From CAZAMB01 sp964501365 (GTDB taxonomy: Bacteria; Planctomycetota; Phycisphaerae; UBA1845): a DNA stretch of 64,000 bases. Below the pieces are notes generated by a model. It had not been told where the DNA came from, made no database searches, and saw only the letters and a list, made by a program, of their open reading frames with translations. The position numbers were made by a program, and so were the translations under genes. The DNA is taken from the NCBI GenBank assembly GCA_964501365.1, contig CAZCST010000009.1, forward strand, positions 1 to 64,000, given 5' to 3'. Below, piece after piece: positions 33,335 through 42,188 of this stretch; within the stretch, counting starts at the first letter, position 1, and each line of letters starts with the position of its first letter.

Positions 33335-35287
33335 TTATCCGCGCCCGTTTTCGCCCACGGCAACGAGCATTTGCCGCTCCGTCGCTTGGACCATCGGCTT
33401 CGACGTCGTACGTTCCTGCGCCGCCTGAAGGATCAGTTCCAGCAATTCCGCATAGCGCAGCCCGGCGTACGTTGCCATGAAGTTCAGCTTGCCGTCCCAG
33501 CACCAGCCCGGATTGGGATTGACCTCGAGCAATTTGATTTCGCCATCATCATCCGTGCGATAGTCGAACCGCGCATAATCGCGGCACTCCAAGCGCTCGA
33601 AAAGCCGGTGGGAATAGTCGTACAATTTTCGCTTCGTGTCCTCGTCGATTCGCGCCTGGTGATAGCGAATCTGTGTCCAGTACGGCGAATCGGGAACCCA
33701 CTTCGATTCATAACCCAGAATCTGCGGTAGATTCGGATCGAGTCCCGAGTAATCCACCTCCAACGCCGGAAGAATTCGGTAACTCATTCCCGGATTACCG
33801 ATGATTCCCACACTGTATTCGGCCCCTGCAAGGAACTCCTGGATCAGCACCGACCGCCCCGGCAACGTATGCCGAAGTTCTTCGAGATACGAGAGCAATT
33901 GCTCCGGCGATCGGACAACGGCGTTTTGGGTGATACCGATGCTGCTGTCACCCATGTTCGGCTTGACCAGAGCAGGGAAGGTGGACGGCAGGGTCGCCGC
34001 CTGATCCGCCGGATCGTAGAACGTCTCCAACGGTACGGGCACGTCCAGCGAAGCCGCGATCGCACGCACCAGCGACTTGTTATAGCAAAGCCCGAGACAT
34101 GTCGGTCCGGCGCCGGTGTACGGAATCTTCAGCATCTCCATGATGGCCGGAACGTGCAGCTCCATGAACGCGTCGTTGTTGTAACCCTCGTCGCAGAGGT
34201 TGAGCACCAACTGCGGCGGATCGGCTCGCAACTCCGCCATCAGTCCCGCGTGATTATCCAGGTAGCTGAACTCATATTCCGGAAGCTCCGACAACGCTTC
34301 CTTGAGTTTCGACACGGTTTCCAGATCTTCGGGGTTGAATTGTCCATCGCGCTTGACCGCGTCCGGCAACCGGGGATCGCCCATGACCACGGTAACTTTC
34401 GGAAATGCGGGCCCCTTCTTTTTGGGCGCCACCGTACGTCGCGGCGCAACAGCCGTCAGAAACATCCGATGTGCCATCATGCCCAGGTCCTGCTTGCGGT
34501 CTGAATCGGTGACGACTGAATCGTGCACGCGAATATTCTGAAAACCGGCGCGCTCCAACATCGCGGAGATTTCGGCCTTGGCATACAATCGCTCGGCATA
34601 GAACTGATCGGCGATCACGCCCTTCTCGGCATGGACTACAACTTCGCGCGAAACGAGCCGTTTGCCGTCGGCGGCCAGGGATCGTTCGCGGCAGACAAAG
34701 TGATTCTGATCGATCCACTCCCATGACCGTTTCTCGAAATTCGTCCGCAGCCATTCGCCGTCGGCAAGGTCCATAGCCAGCGTCCCGCCCGTGCGGAGCA
34801 CGCGCTGGCTCGACAGCAGCACCGCGATGTCATCCTCTTCGCGGTCAAAATAGCCAAACGAATTGCCCATCAGGGCCACGCAGTGAAAGGAATCCTCGGT
34901 GAATCGAAATCTGCGTGCGTCACCCTCGTGAAACCCGATTGACAACCCTTCCTGTTTGGCTCGTTTGCGAGCCAGTCGGATCAAGTACCTAGACCGATCC
35001 ATACCGGTTACATTTTTGAAACCGCGCCGGGCCAGCTCGAGGCAATGACGCCCCTGCCCGCAACAAAGATCGAGAATCCGATCATTGGGCTCCAAACCGG
35101 CAGCCCGGACCAGAAGATCCACGTCGCGGACCGTATTTCGCTCATTTTCGACGACGTCGCCGTCGGTTTTGAGATAGATCGAGTTGAAAAGTGTGCGCCA
35201 CCACTCGGTGGGAAGGTGACGCTCCAGATCTGGTATGGGGCCGACGGTTTTCGGAACGGGCCCCCCGTTGGCTGGCGCTTTGGCCAT
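33335..35287 (-). CDS. Fusion of class I methyltransferase and D-Ala-D-Ala-ligase-type ATP-grasp enzyme
   Basis: 650 residues. Residues about 1-275 are a complete SAM methyltransferase (ILDLCCGQGRH at 71-81, VTGMDRS, ALMGNSFGYF). Residues about 295-635 have the three-subdomain plan of D-alanine-D-alanine ligases: NLCDEG-type loop, IPYTGAGPTCLGLCYNK, ATP-grasp loop LVKPNMGDSSIG, EFLAGAEYSVG, and the metal-binding end EVNPNPG. Both halves look active. An AAGGAGG lies upstream. It probably ligates an amino or carboxy compound and methylates the same product. Neither substrate can be assigned. A house-keeping Ddl is less likely because of the fusion. Confidence 0.88.
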   Translation of the reverse strand: MAKAPANGGPVPKTVGPIPDLERHLPTEWWRTLFNSIYLKTDGDVVENERNTVRDVDLLVRAAGLEPNDRILDLCCGQGRHCLELARRGFKNVTGMDRSRYLIRLARKRAKQEGLSIGFHEGDARRFRFTEDSFHCVALMGNSFGYFDREEDDIAVLLSSQRVLRTGGTLAMDLADGEWLRTNFEKRSWEWIDQNHFVCRERSLAADGKRLVSREVVVHAEKGVIADQFYAERLYAKAEISAMLERAGFQNIRVHDSVVTDSDRKQDLGMMAHRMFLTAVAPRRTVAPKKKGPAFPKVTVVMGDPRLPDAVKRDGQFNPEDLETVSKLKEALSELPEYEFSYLDNHAGLMAELRADPPQLVLNLCDEGYNNDAFMELHVPAIMEMLKIPYTGAGPTCLGLCYNKSLVRAIAASLDVPVPLETFYDPADQAATLPSTFPALVKPNMGDSSIGITQNAVVRSPEQLLSYLEELRHTLPGRSVLIQEFLAGAEYSVGIIGNPGMSYRILPALEVDYSGLDPNLPQILGYESKWVPDSPYWTQIRYHQARIDEDTKRKLYDYSHRLFERLECRDYARFDYRTDDDGEIKLLEVNPNPGWCWDGKLNFMATYAGLRYAELLELILQAAQERTTSKPMVQATERQMLVAVGENGRG

Positions 35288-35641
35288 AAATTCTAATTTT
35301 CCTCCTTTGTTTGGTCGCCCCTGCGGTCACCGCATCATTTCAACGGCCAAGGCCGTAAGACGCTGGACCGCTCGCACGGCGTGGCTCTCACCCGCCGCAT
35401 CACGGTACGATATCCATTCACCTCACCGTGCGGCTACTTTTATATCCACTAATCGCCATGCTGCACGAACAAAATCAATTTTTTTTGTCACAATGCCGGA
35501 GCTGACGACTGCAAAGGCATTTCATTTTTCCGCGCGTCTCAATTGCAAATTCGAAATGGTCGCGGTATATTCTCACCCGCGAGCTACCATGGAGGGCTAG
35601 GGGGCGCTCCCACGAAGGTCTCATTCCTGGAGAAAATCACC
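35288..35641. other. Divergent intergenic region upstream of the bactofilin genes
   Basis: 354 bases between the leftward fusion gene and rightward bactofilin. It contains the promoter listed at 35543-35571 and an A/T-rich stretch near 35470. No other gene is convincing. Confidence 0.5.
35543..35571 (+). promoter_or_regulatory. Sigma-70-type promoter for the bactofilin genes
   Basis: TTGCAA (35543-35548), spacer of 17, TATATT (35566-35571). A transcript would begin near 35578, about 65 bases before the bactofilin ATG. Confidence 0.55.
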
Positions 35642-36091
35642 ATGAGCGATCACAACAACGAATTTCCCACCATTTTGGGTGCAGACGCACACTTCAAGGG
35701 CGAACTCAATTTCGAAAAGGGCATGAAGCTCCTCGGCAAGTTCGAGGGACAGATCAACAGCGAGGGTCAGCTTGTCGTGGCCGACGGCGCCGCCCTGACC
35801 GGAGACGCCAAGGCCGGGACGGTCCGCATCGAAGGCCAGGTTAAAGGCAATGTCAGCGCGGGGACCAAAGTGCAGCTATCCGCCTCCGCCCGTCTGGAGG
35901 GTGATTTGCAGACTCAGCGGCTCGAAGTCGCCGAGGGGGCGGTCCTCATCGGCCGCTGCGTAGTGGGCGTGACCGGGCAGGGCAAGGGTGCCGAAAAAAT
36001 CGTCACCCGGCCCATCGAATCCGTCGTTCCCCAACAGCAAAAGCCGCGAACGGATACGCCAAGCAATCAACCAGCACCTGTGAAAAAATAG
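35642..36091 (+). CDS. Bactofilin (polymer-forming cytoskeletal protein)
   Basis: 149 residues from the ATG at 35642, with GGAG nine bases upstream. The central DUF583 domain (about 10-105) consists of short repeating beta strands: FKGELNFEKGMKLLGKFEGQI, SEGQLVVADGAAL, VRIEGQVKGNV, forming a right-handed beta-helix. Tails are short, and the C-terminus is Pro/Gln-rich. Bactofilins self-assemble into filaments without nucleotide and position wall enzymes. A second, zinc-ribbon bactofilin follows 131 bases downstream, so the two may co-polymerise. Confidence 0.92.
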   Translation: MSDHNNEFPTILGADAHFKGELNFEKGMKLLGKFEGQINSEGQLVVADGAALTGDAKAGTVRIEGQVKGNVSAGTKVQLSASARLEGDLQTQRLEVAEGAVLIGRCVVGVTGQGKGAEKIVTRPIESVVPQQQKPRTDTPSNQPAPVKK

Positions 36092-36222
36092 GGCCCGAAC
36101 AGAGTGGCCCGGTCCGGCGTCCGATTCGCCGGACCGTGAGCTTTATGCGATAATCTTCGGTGTGGAATTCGCAAGGATGCGTCTGAGCCAGGATTCAGGC
36201 TCCAGTTTCCAGGATGGAACAC

Positions 36223-36687
36223 ATGTCGATCGCTACGAGAATTGCGGATGCCATAGGCCGGCCTCAGGGTGAAAAGCACGTCACCTGTACTCATTGCGGC
36301 CAGACTCTGGAAGTCGCCCGCCGGGCCATGTCCACCGCCTGTCCGCACTGCCATAAGCGCCTTATCCTGGAAGACTATAAGGTTGATTCCTATTACGCTG
36401 TTCGCGACTTCTCCACCTCTGGCGACATCGTCGTCGAAAAGAAGGGCCACGTTGTAGCTCCTATAAAAGTGGCGAATCTCACCGTGAAAGGCAAAGTTCA
36501 GGGGGCGGTCACTGCTTTGGGCGAGGTCAAGCTGACCAAAACCGGTTATCTCAAGGGCGAGATCGCGGCGAAGAGTATTTGCGTCGAGGCTGGGGGTGTA
36601 CTCGATGCCTTCCTGCGGATCGGCGAACCAGGCATCGATTCCGTCGAATGCCAATTCGTCGAACCAGACGCAATTCACGTCGGCTGA
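36223..36687 (+). CDS. Bactofilin-like protein with N-terminal zinc ribbon
   Basis: 154 residues from the ATG at 36223, which has AGGA eight bases upstream; an ATG at 36214 would overlap that site. Residues about 20-46 form a zinc ribbon (C-T-H-C then C-P-H-C). The rest is a bactofilin beta-helix: SGDIVVEKKGHVVAPIKV, LTVKGKVQGAV, VKLTKTGYLKGEI. A metal-binding head on a bactofilin would allow it to dock to a partner or nucleic acid. It lies behind a conventional bactofilin, and co-expression is likely. Confidence 0.85.
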   Translation: MSIATRIADAIGRPQGEKHVTCTHCGQTLEVARRAMSTACPHCHKRLILEDYKVDSYYAVRDFSTSGDIVVEKKGHVVAPIKVANLTVKGKVQGAVTALGEVKLTKTGYLKGEIAAKSICVEAGGVLDAFLRIGEPGIDSVECQFVEPDAIHVG

Positions 36688-36882
36688 ATCGTTCCAGATT
36701 TCACAACAACCGTCGCCTCATAACCTTGCGCATAATTTTTTCCAATATCTTCTTGTAGATGAAAAACCTAGCTGCTAAGATGGGGAAATTCGAGGAACAG
36801 GTAGGTTTCGTGTTTTTCGGCTCGAGTTTGTTGTGGAAAAATTGAACTCGGCAGCGGTGCAAAGAAACTTTCTTGTCACCTG

Positions 36883-36910
36883 TTGATCCGCGAACTTTGG
36901 ACGATATAGT
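36883..36910 (+). promoter_or_regulatory. Sigma-70-type promoter for the small-RNA candidate
   Basis: TTGATC (36883-36888), spacer of 16, TATAGT (36905-36910), with no gene start within the following 190 bases on this strand. Confidence 0.5.
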
Positions 36911-36916
36911 ATGAGG

Positions 36917-37034
36917 TGATAGCGCAATTAACAGCCAGCAAATTTTGCGCAAGCCTAGAAAATTTAAGAGCTTCCACTCGCTGCGGCACCCTTTGACCGC
37001 GCCAACTACTAATCGGGGTGCCGCACGCCTTTTT
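36917..37034 (+). ncRNA. Candidate small RNA (about 118 nt)
   Basis: From the predicted start to a T-run at 37030-37034. The transcript would hold a hairpin with arms GCGCAA (36922-36927) and TTGCGC (36945-36950). A stronger nine-base stem GCGGCACCC (36983-36991) with GGGTGCCGC (37016-37024) is followed five bases later by TTTTT. GGGGTGCC can instead pair with GGCACCCC at 37038-37045, giving two mutually exclusive 3' hairpins. No known RNA family was recognised. Confidence 0.4.
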
Positions 37035-37107
37035 ATAGGCACCCCAACTGCACATTTATCCTAATTCCACCATTGTCTCCACAGTGCGAAATAGACGATT
37101 CAATGAA

Positions 37108-38457
37108 TTAATTTTGTAGCATCGCGGCCGCTGCCTGGGCGATCGTCCCGCCTCGCACACGACAACCAACCACGCCGCCGCGATCGACGAGAAATATCGT
37201 CGGAAAGCTCCCCACCGCCATTGCGTTGCCCCAATCCTCGCTGCGAAGCTGAATTCCACCAAGGTGATTGTCTTTCACGAAGTCGCGCCACGCATCCTCA
37301 TCCTGATCGCCGCTTACACCGACCCAAACGAGTCCCTTGTCCTTCAAATTCTCCCAAGTGAGCTGCATCAGCGGCATTTCTTCCACGCATGGCCCGCACC
37401 ACGTCGCCCAAAAATCCATCAACACGACCTTGCCCTTGAAATCCGCCATGCGCACGTCGCGGCCTGTGATATCTTTGCCCGCCAGCGCCGGAAGGGGTTT
37501 CCCGTCCGGGGCGTTTTTCGTCTCGAGCTCGCCCCGGTCTGCCAGCTTGATCGTTTTCTTCTCCCGCTTGCTCTCCCGCTGGAATTCAACCGCAACCTCA
37601 TCTCCCGGCTTTTTGTCACGCATGAATTCTGCCAGTTCCGAGATGGAGGAAATCTCCTTTCCTCCGACCGAAACCAGTTCATCCCCGGCCTTTATTCCGG
37701 CCAAGTCCGCCGGCGAATCTTTCACCACCGTATTAATTTTTTTGCCATCGAGCATCACTCCGAGGAACGGCCGGCCCTTGTTCTCCGAGGTCGCGTAATC
37801 TTCCACCAAGCCGACCGAGTCGCATGACTTTGCAACAATCCCTGCCGGAATCGCCCACGAATCGTCTTCCGAAAGATTCATCGGAATGGCCCGCACATCA
37901 TCGCCGCCCTCGAGATTAAATCGGAAATTGCTGTCGCACGCGGTCAGCGAAATTCCCCAACCGTAGAAATAATCACCGGCCTTCTTGTCAAAATCCTCTT
38001 CCATATCCGACGTGATCTCGAACACGGCCAGCCCGCCGACGGCCTGAACATTCAGTTTCCGTGCGTAGTTGATGTACTGAATGTACTTGCCGGCCTTGGC
38101 AAGGTCCTTCCCTTCGCCTTCGCGCCACGCGTCCAGATCGGACTGCTTCAATTCGACGACATCAACGCCGCGCTTCTTGTATTCCGCTACAGTAAGCTTC
38201 TCGCTTTCGACCAGCTTCTCCTTCGACGCTCCGCCATACTTTGATCGCACCCACAACAACCGTGGGGCTTTTCCGTCGGCGCCAGCCTTGACTTTCTCAG
38301 CAGGTCTGGCGTCCGAATCCTTTTTCACGTCGCTGTTCTTCGCTCCATCCTTCTTCGTCTCCGTCTTCTTTGAGGCCGGCTCTTGCGCAAGAACGGCCAT
38401 TCCTACACTGAGTGTCACCAGTGTCGCACACCAAAATATCAACTTTGAACTCTTCAT
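37108..38457 (-). CDS. Exported PDZ and TlpA-type thioredoxin protein
   Basis: 449 residues from the ATG at 38457 (AAGGG upstream). Signal peptide 1-25, Lys/Asp-rich linker (about 26-70), an unassigned domain (about 70-225), a PDZ domain (228-305: FLGVMLDGKK, SPADLAGIKAGDELVSVGG), and a C-terminal TlpA/ResA-like thioredoxin (317-449) with active site W-C-G-P-C at 353-357. It is an exported thiol-disulfide oxidoreductase, with PDZ for protein targeting. Residue Pro in SFPTIFLV is the usual cis-Pro. The combination with PDZ is uncommon but appears intact. It stands alone. Confidence 0.88.
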   Translation of the reverse strand: MKSSKLIFWCATLVTLSVGMAVLAQEPASKKTETKKDGAKNSDVKKDSDARPAEKVKAGADGKAPRLLWVRSKYGGASKEKLVESEKLTVAEYKKRGVDVVELKQSDLDAWREGEGKDLAKAGKYIQYINYARKLNVQAVGGLAVFEITSDMEEDFDKKAGDYFYGWGISLTACDSNFRFNLEGGDDVRAIPMNLSEDDSWAIPAGIVAKSCDSVGLVEDYATSENKGRPFLGVMLDGKKINTVVKDSPADLAGIKAGDELVSVGGKEISSISELAEFMRDKKPGDEVAVEFQRESKREKKTIKLADRGELETKNAPDGKPLPALAGKDITGRDVRMADFKGKVVLMDFWATWCGPCVEEMPLMQLTWENLKDKGLVWVGVSGDQDEDAWRDFVKDNHLGGIQLRSEDWGNAMAVGSFPTIFLVDRGGVVGCRVRGGTIAQAAAAMLQN

Positions 38458-38866
38458 CGCCGTACCCTTCAACCGTGAACTCTCTAACCCTTGCACTCGT
38501 TAGCCCTTGAGCACTTGAACCCATACGCCTAGTTCCTAACCCCTGCCATTCACATTCTCCCCCCTCCCCGCCCGCACTACAACCTCACGCTGTCGATTCT
38601 CGTTTGGCGGGCTGGAAATCGGGATTGAATAAGGTAGCCGGCCATGAGACCAACAAAACAACAAGAATGTCGCCTTGGCTCGATCGCCCCGCAACGTTGC
38701 ACCTCCACCCCAGCGGCACGGGGGCCCTCCGTCTTTGCACATCAACATTATCGCGAGCATCGCGTTCTCGCATACTTTGCGTCCAACATATGTTTGTGAT
38801 TCAATTCTCACGTTGGCGGGACAAAACGGCGTGGGGTTCCACTCGAAATAGGGGCAATGTAAAGAA
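38458..38866. other. Intergenic region with degenerate short repeats
   Basis: 409 bases between divergent genes. 38462-38550 is a run of loosely repeated CCCTT/CTAACCC-type words just upstream of the thioredoxin gene. The rest contains no supported gene and no clear promoter. Confidence 0.4.
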
Positions 38867-39715
38867 ATGCAATTCAAAGGTTTATTCGTGGCCCTCACTT
38901 TGGCTTGCGTGGGATCGCATCCCATTGCCATTGCCCAGGACAAGGATTTGCAATCTGAGCGAGAGTGGATTGTCATTCAGCCGCAGGACTTCTCTAACGA
39001 AGTCTTGTTCGAGCGGCGCGGACAAGCGATTGTCCGCTCATCGCGGTACGAGGCCCGCGGGGCACCTTTCGGCGATTTCGATGGCGATTTTGACATCGAT
39101 CAACACGACTATTACGCGATGCAAGTCTGTCTGAGTTTTTCCGGGCCGGGGATCACCGTCCCTCCCGCCTGTCTGGTATTTGACCGCGACGTAGACGGCG
39201 ACGTTGACCTGATTGACGCGGCTGAATTCCAAACCGTGTTCACCGGAACAGTCGTCGGAGTCTTCGTGGAGGCCGGCGAACTGGTCCCCGTTATTGCATC
39301 ACCGAACGGTTACTACAGCGGCGTTCCAGGAGCCTGGGGCAACAACGCGCTTAACGGCCTAGCCCGACAAGGTGGATATGCACAGGACGATTTTTGGTAT
39401 CAATGGACACTCATAGCGAAACCCGAAAACGCAGGCAGCGTGGTCATCTCCAACTTGGCGGCCGCGACAACAGCATACACTGTGCTCCCACCTCTGCGGT
39501 CGGGCGATTATGTCTTTCAGCTCAAAGTGACGAATCTGGTTACGATAGAATATGGCATCGATACTGTTGCTCTGGCGCTCACCGTTGCCGGAGATATTGA
39601 TAGCGATGGGGTCGCTGATCCCGATGACAATTGCCCGACGGTCAGCAACCCGGACCAAGCCAATTCGGACGGCGATGCCTGCGGAGACGCTTGCGAGGGA
39701 GACTGCGGCGGTTGA
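38867..39715 (+). CDS. Exported protein with dockerin-like and thrombospondin type 3 calcium repeats
   Basis: 282 residues. Signal peptide 1-23. Residues about 65-120 hold two EF-hand-like calcium loops of the dockerin type (FDGDFDIDQHDYYAMQ and DRDVDGDVDLIDAAEF). A beta-rich, Ig-like middle follows (about 125-240). The C-terminus (244-282) is a thrombospondin type 3 motif DIDSDGVADPDDNCP ... GDACGDAC. Dockerin-like pairs are frequent in planctomycete surface proteins that are not cellulosomal. Probably cell surface, calcium-stabilised. No enzymatic motif seen. Confidence 0.82.
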   Translation: MQFKGLFVALTLACVGSHPIAIAQDKDLQSEREWIVIQPQDFSNEVLFERRGQAIVRSSRYEARGAPFGDFDGDFDIDQHDYYAMQVCLSFSGPGITVPPACLVFDRDVDGDVDLIDAAEFQTVFTGTVVGVFVEAGELVPVIASPNGYYSGVPGAWGNNALNGLARQGGYAQDDFWYQWTLIAKPENAGSVVISNLAAATTAYTVLPPLRSGDYVFQLKVTNLVTIEYGIDTVALALTVAGDIDSDGVADPDDNCPTVSNPDQANSDGDACGDACEGDCGG

Positions 39716-39831
39716 CTCCCTCAGTATCGAGTGAAGGTCAGAATTGGCCGCTACATCAAAAAGCGATGCGCCCTACTGGGCTGGCGTAATCTCCTGGCGG
39801 CGGACTAATTCTATGGCCCCGCTACTGAGTA

Positions 39832-39848
39832 TTTCAAAACTTTTGAAA
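39832..39848. promoter_or_regulatory. Perfect 17-base palindrome upstream of polyprenyl synthase
   Basis: TTTCAAAA-C-TTTTGAAA, 41 bases before the polyprenyl synthase ATG. It could be an operator or part of a terminator for the preceding gene. Confidence 0.35.
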
Positions 39849-39888
39849 CAAACTGGAATCCCTGTCTCTTTTCCCTAGCATAATTTGA

Positions 39889-40893
39889 ATGTCGCCTGGT
39901 GTTCAGATCACCCCGGACCCAACCGTTTCGCTACCCGATTTGTATGCGCCGATACAGGCCGACCTGCTGGCTGCGCAGCAGATCTTCGACGACGAAGTGG
40001 CAAGCGACCTGCCCTTCGTCAACAACATGTGCGCCACCGTCCGCTCCTATCGCGGCAAGATGCTCCGCCCGGCCCTGCTCCTGCTTTGCGGGCGCGCCGC
40101 CGGCCGAATCAACCCACACCATCACACCGTCGCCGCTGTTGTCGAAATGGTCCACATGGCCACGCTCGTACACGATGACGTTCTCGACGGCGCTGAACAG
40201 CGCCGCAAGAAGCCGACCATCGCGGCTACCGACGGCAATACCGCCGCAGTGCTGCTGGGTGACTATCTCATCAGCCACGCGTTTCACCTGTGCAGCAGCC
40301 TGCCGACCACACACGCCTCGCGGCGCATCGGCGCGGTCACCAATGTCGTCTGCGAAGGTGAGTTGATGCAGAACCAGCGACGTGGCGATCTGGCCCTGTC
40401 GGAGCACGACTACATCGAAATCGTGCGCCGCAAGACCGCCGTGCTGACGGGCGTCTCGTGCGAACTCGGTGCATTCCTGGCCGACGCGGACACAGATATG
40501 GTCCAGTCCATGTGCGAATTCGGTGAGCAGGCCGGCATCGCGTTTCAAATCATGGACGACGTACTCGACCTCACCGGCGACGCGGGTGTGGTCGGCAAGA
40601 CGCTTGGCCGCGACCTCGCCCAGGGCAAGCTGACGCTGCCGTTGATTCACGCGATGAAATGCGGGGATTCATCGAGCCGCAACCTCCTGGCTGACGCACT
40701 GACCGGATTGGGCGGCGTGGACACCGCGAAAATCGTCGGGGAACTCAGGGCCGCCGGCAGCATCGAATACGCCATTTCTGTGGCGAAAAGGCACGTCGAA
40801 ACGGCCTTGACCCAGCTCGAAGCGCTCCCCGACAGTGAGGCCCGACAATCCCTGACGAGCCTGGCCGAATTCATCATCGCACGAGCGTTTTGA
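39889..40893 (+). CDS. Polyprenyl diphosphate synthase
   Basis: 334 residues, all-alpha. Both aspartate-rich motifs are present: first VHDDVLDGAEQRR (about 93-105) and second IMDDVLDLTGD (about 222-232). GKMLRPALLLL and GDYLISHAF are also typical of trans-isoprenyl diphosphate synthases such as octaprenyl- or heptaprenyl-diphosphate synthase. It condenses IPP onto an allylic substrate to make the quinone side chain or a related polyprenyl. Chain length cannot be read reliably. No clear ribosome-binding site precedes the ATG, so the transcript may have a very short leader. Confidence 0.93.
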   Translation: MSPGVQITPDPTVSLPDLYAPIQADLLAAQQIFDDEVASDLPFVNNMCATVRSYRGKMLRPALLLLCGRAAGRINPHHHTVAAVVEMVHMATLVHDDVLDGAEQRRKKPTIAATDGNTAAVLLGDYLISHAFHLCSSLPTTHASRRIGAVTNVVCEGELMQNQRRGDLALSEHDYIEIVRRKTAVLTGVSCELGAFLADADTDMVQSMCEFGEQAGIAFQIMDDVLDLTGDAGVVGKTLGRDLAQGKLTLPLIHAMKCGDSSSRNLLADALTGLGGVDTAKIVGELRAAGSIEYAISVAKRHVETALTQLEALPDSEARQSLTSLAEFIIARAF

Positions 40894-40935
40894 ATCAATT
40901 TCTGGTTATTCCGTCGCCCCGACCCCCCTCTTTCA

Positions 40936-40950
40936 CCCCTTGGTAAGGGG
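40936..40950. repeat. CCCCTT-GGT-AAGGGG palindrome
   Basis: A six-base stem with the same core as the element at 42771-42787. It lies 42 bases after the polyprenyl synthase stop and may act as a terminator hairpin or a dispersed repeat. Confidence 0.5.
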
Positions 40951-41054
40951 GGAGGCGTGTCTCGCGGATCGACAGCTATGCGCAGGCGCAGCCCTCCCAA
41001 CCTGATATAATCAAAAATGGAGTTGCCATTCGTACTCCCGCCGAAAGAAGTGTC

Positions 41055-42188
41055 ATGGCCTGTCACTCTCTCATTCGATTCCGCCTCCTATTCCTGTCCT
41101 TGATTGTTTGGGTCGCCTCATCAACCGCGCTGGCCACTCCTCCCAAAGCAGATGACGAAACGGCCGCCGAAGAGATGTACCAGAATTTCACCCAGCCGAT
41201 TCCCGGCGTGGACTGGGACAAATTATCTCCGCATTTCCTGCAGATGATTGATCGCATGTTCGAGCGGAACGGCTGGACGGACGAATCCGACCAGTACGCT
41301 CGCAAGGTGGCCACTCGAATTGCGCAGCTCCCTCCGTGGGATCTGGCCGGACGATTCGGAGTGCTCAGCGACGAAGTCGCCGGGCGATACGGCCTGACGC
41401 CGCAGCAAAAGACCATGTTTCAGCGAACCGTCATGCGCGAATCCTTCGGCATGATGGTCAGGCACGGTCCGGACATGTGGGAGCAGGGCAAGAAGGCATT
41501 GCAGGATCGGGCCCAAGGAAAGCCGTACTCGGCCGAGCAAATTGCGGGCTGGGCCAAGGACGCCGAGCCGCTGCTTCACGAAATCGAGGCCAGTGCCGAG
41601 CGAATTGCCGGTGAGCTGGAAAAGTCGATGCCCGAAGAAAAGCGCGGTGTGCTGGCGCAGGACATGGCGGCGTTTCACAAGCGGCAAGTGGGCGTCGAGG
41701 CAATGAATAAGCGCTGGGCGAAGGGTTTGTGGAAACCTGAAGAGTGGGGGGTAGAGGACGACCCAGTTCAAAACGGCGGCGCTCGCGCCATTGCGCCAAA
41801 GCCGGAACCGACGCCGACTCCGGTGCCCACAGCCGCCGCTCGACCTCCCGCTGCACTGGTAGCGCCGGTGATTGCAGTGGCCCCGGCACCGATTCCTGAT
41901 CACTGGGTGGAACACGACCCGGCAACGTGGATTGCACTGGTCGTCGAAATCGGCAGGAAGTATCGGCTCGACGCGGGGCAGATGGATACGGCCTGGTCGA
42001 TCCATGCGGAACTCGTGGATCGAGCCGGACGATATTCCAAACTTCGCAAGACGGAGCTCGCGGCGATTCCTGAAGCACAGCGTTCCACGAATGAGGCCTA
42101 CCAGCCGATCCGCGAACTTTTTGGCGAATTGCGCAACCGGCTGGAGTCCCTGCCTACGAGTGTCCAGCGGGACGAGACGCGAAAATGA
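41055..42188 (+). CDS. Exported helical protein of unknown function
   Basis: 377 residues. Signal peptide about 1-28 (LLFLSLIVWVASSTALA). Helical domain (about 35-225) with regularly spaced aromatic and charged residues. A Pro/Ala-rich linker (about 235-285: PKPEPTPTPVP...) is followed by a second helical domain (about 290-375) with LDAGQMDTAWSIHAELVDRA. No catalytic motif or family recognised. The stop overlaps the yidD start (ATGA), so the two are co-translated. Confidence 0.75.
   Translation: MACHSLIRFRLLFLSLIVWVASSTALATPPKADDETAAEEMYQNFTQPIPGVDWDKLSPHFLQMIDRMFERNGWTDESDQYARKVATRIAQLPPWDLAGRFGVLSDEVAGRYGLTPQQKTMFQRTVMRESFGMMVRHGPDMWEQGKKALQDRAQGKPYSAEQIAGWAKDAEPLLHEIEASAERIAGELEKSMPEEKRGVLAQDMAAFHKRQVGVEAMNKRWAKGLWKPEEWGVEDDPVQNGGARAIAPKPEPTPTPVPTAAARPPAALVAPVIAVAPAPIPDHWVEHDPATWIALVVEIGRKYRLDAGQMDTAWSIHAELVDRAGRYSKLRKTELAAIPEAQRSTNEAYQPIRELFGELRNRLESLPTSVQRDETRK

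Larger units (their letters stand above)
36688..37107. other. Intergenic region holding a candidate small RNA
   Basis: 420 bases between the convergent bactofilin and thioredoxin genes. A 113-codon reverse frame across it has no start signal or recognisable domain and was rejected. The left part is A/T-rich and featureless. The right part holds the promoter and hairpins described separately. Confidence 0.5.

Noticed and set aside
36701..37042. 113-codon leftward frame in the bactofilin-thioredoxin gap
   Set aside because: No ribosome-binding site, basic random-looking composition, and it covers the small-RNA candidate's hairpins.
38536..38976. 146-codon leftward frame in the thioredoxin-dockerin gap
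   Set aside because: Antisense to the dockerin gene start and with irregular composition.
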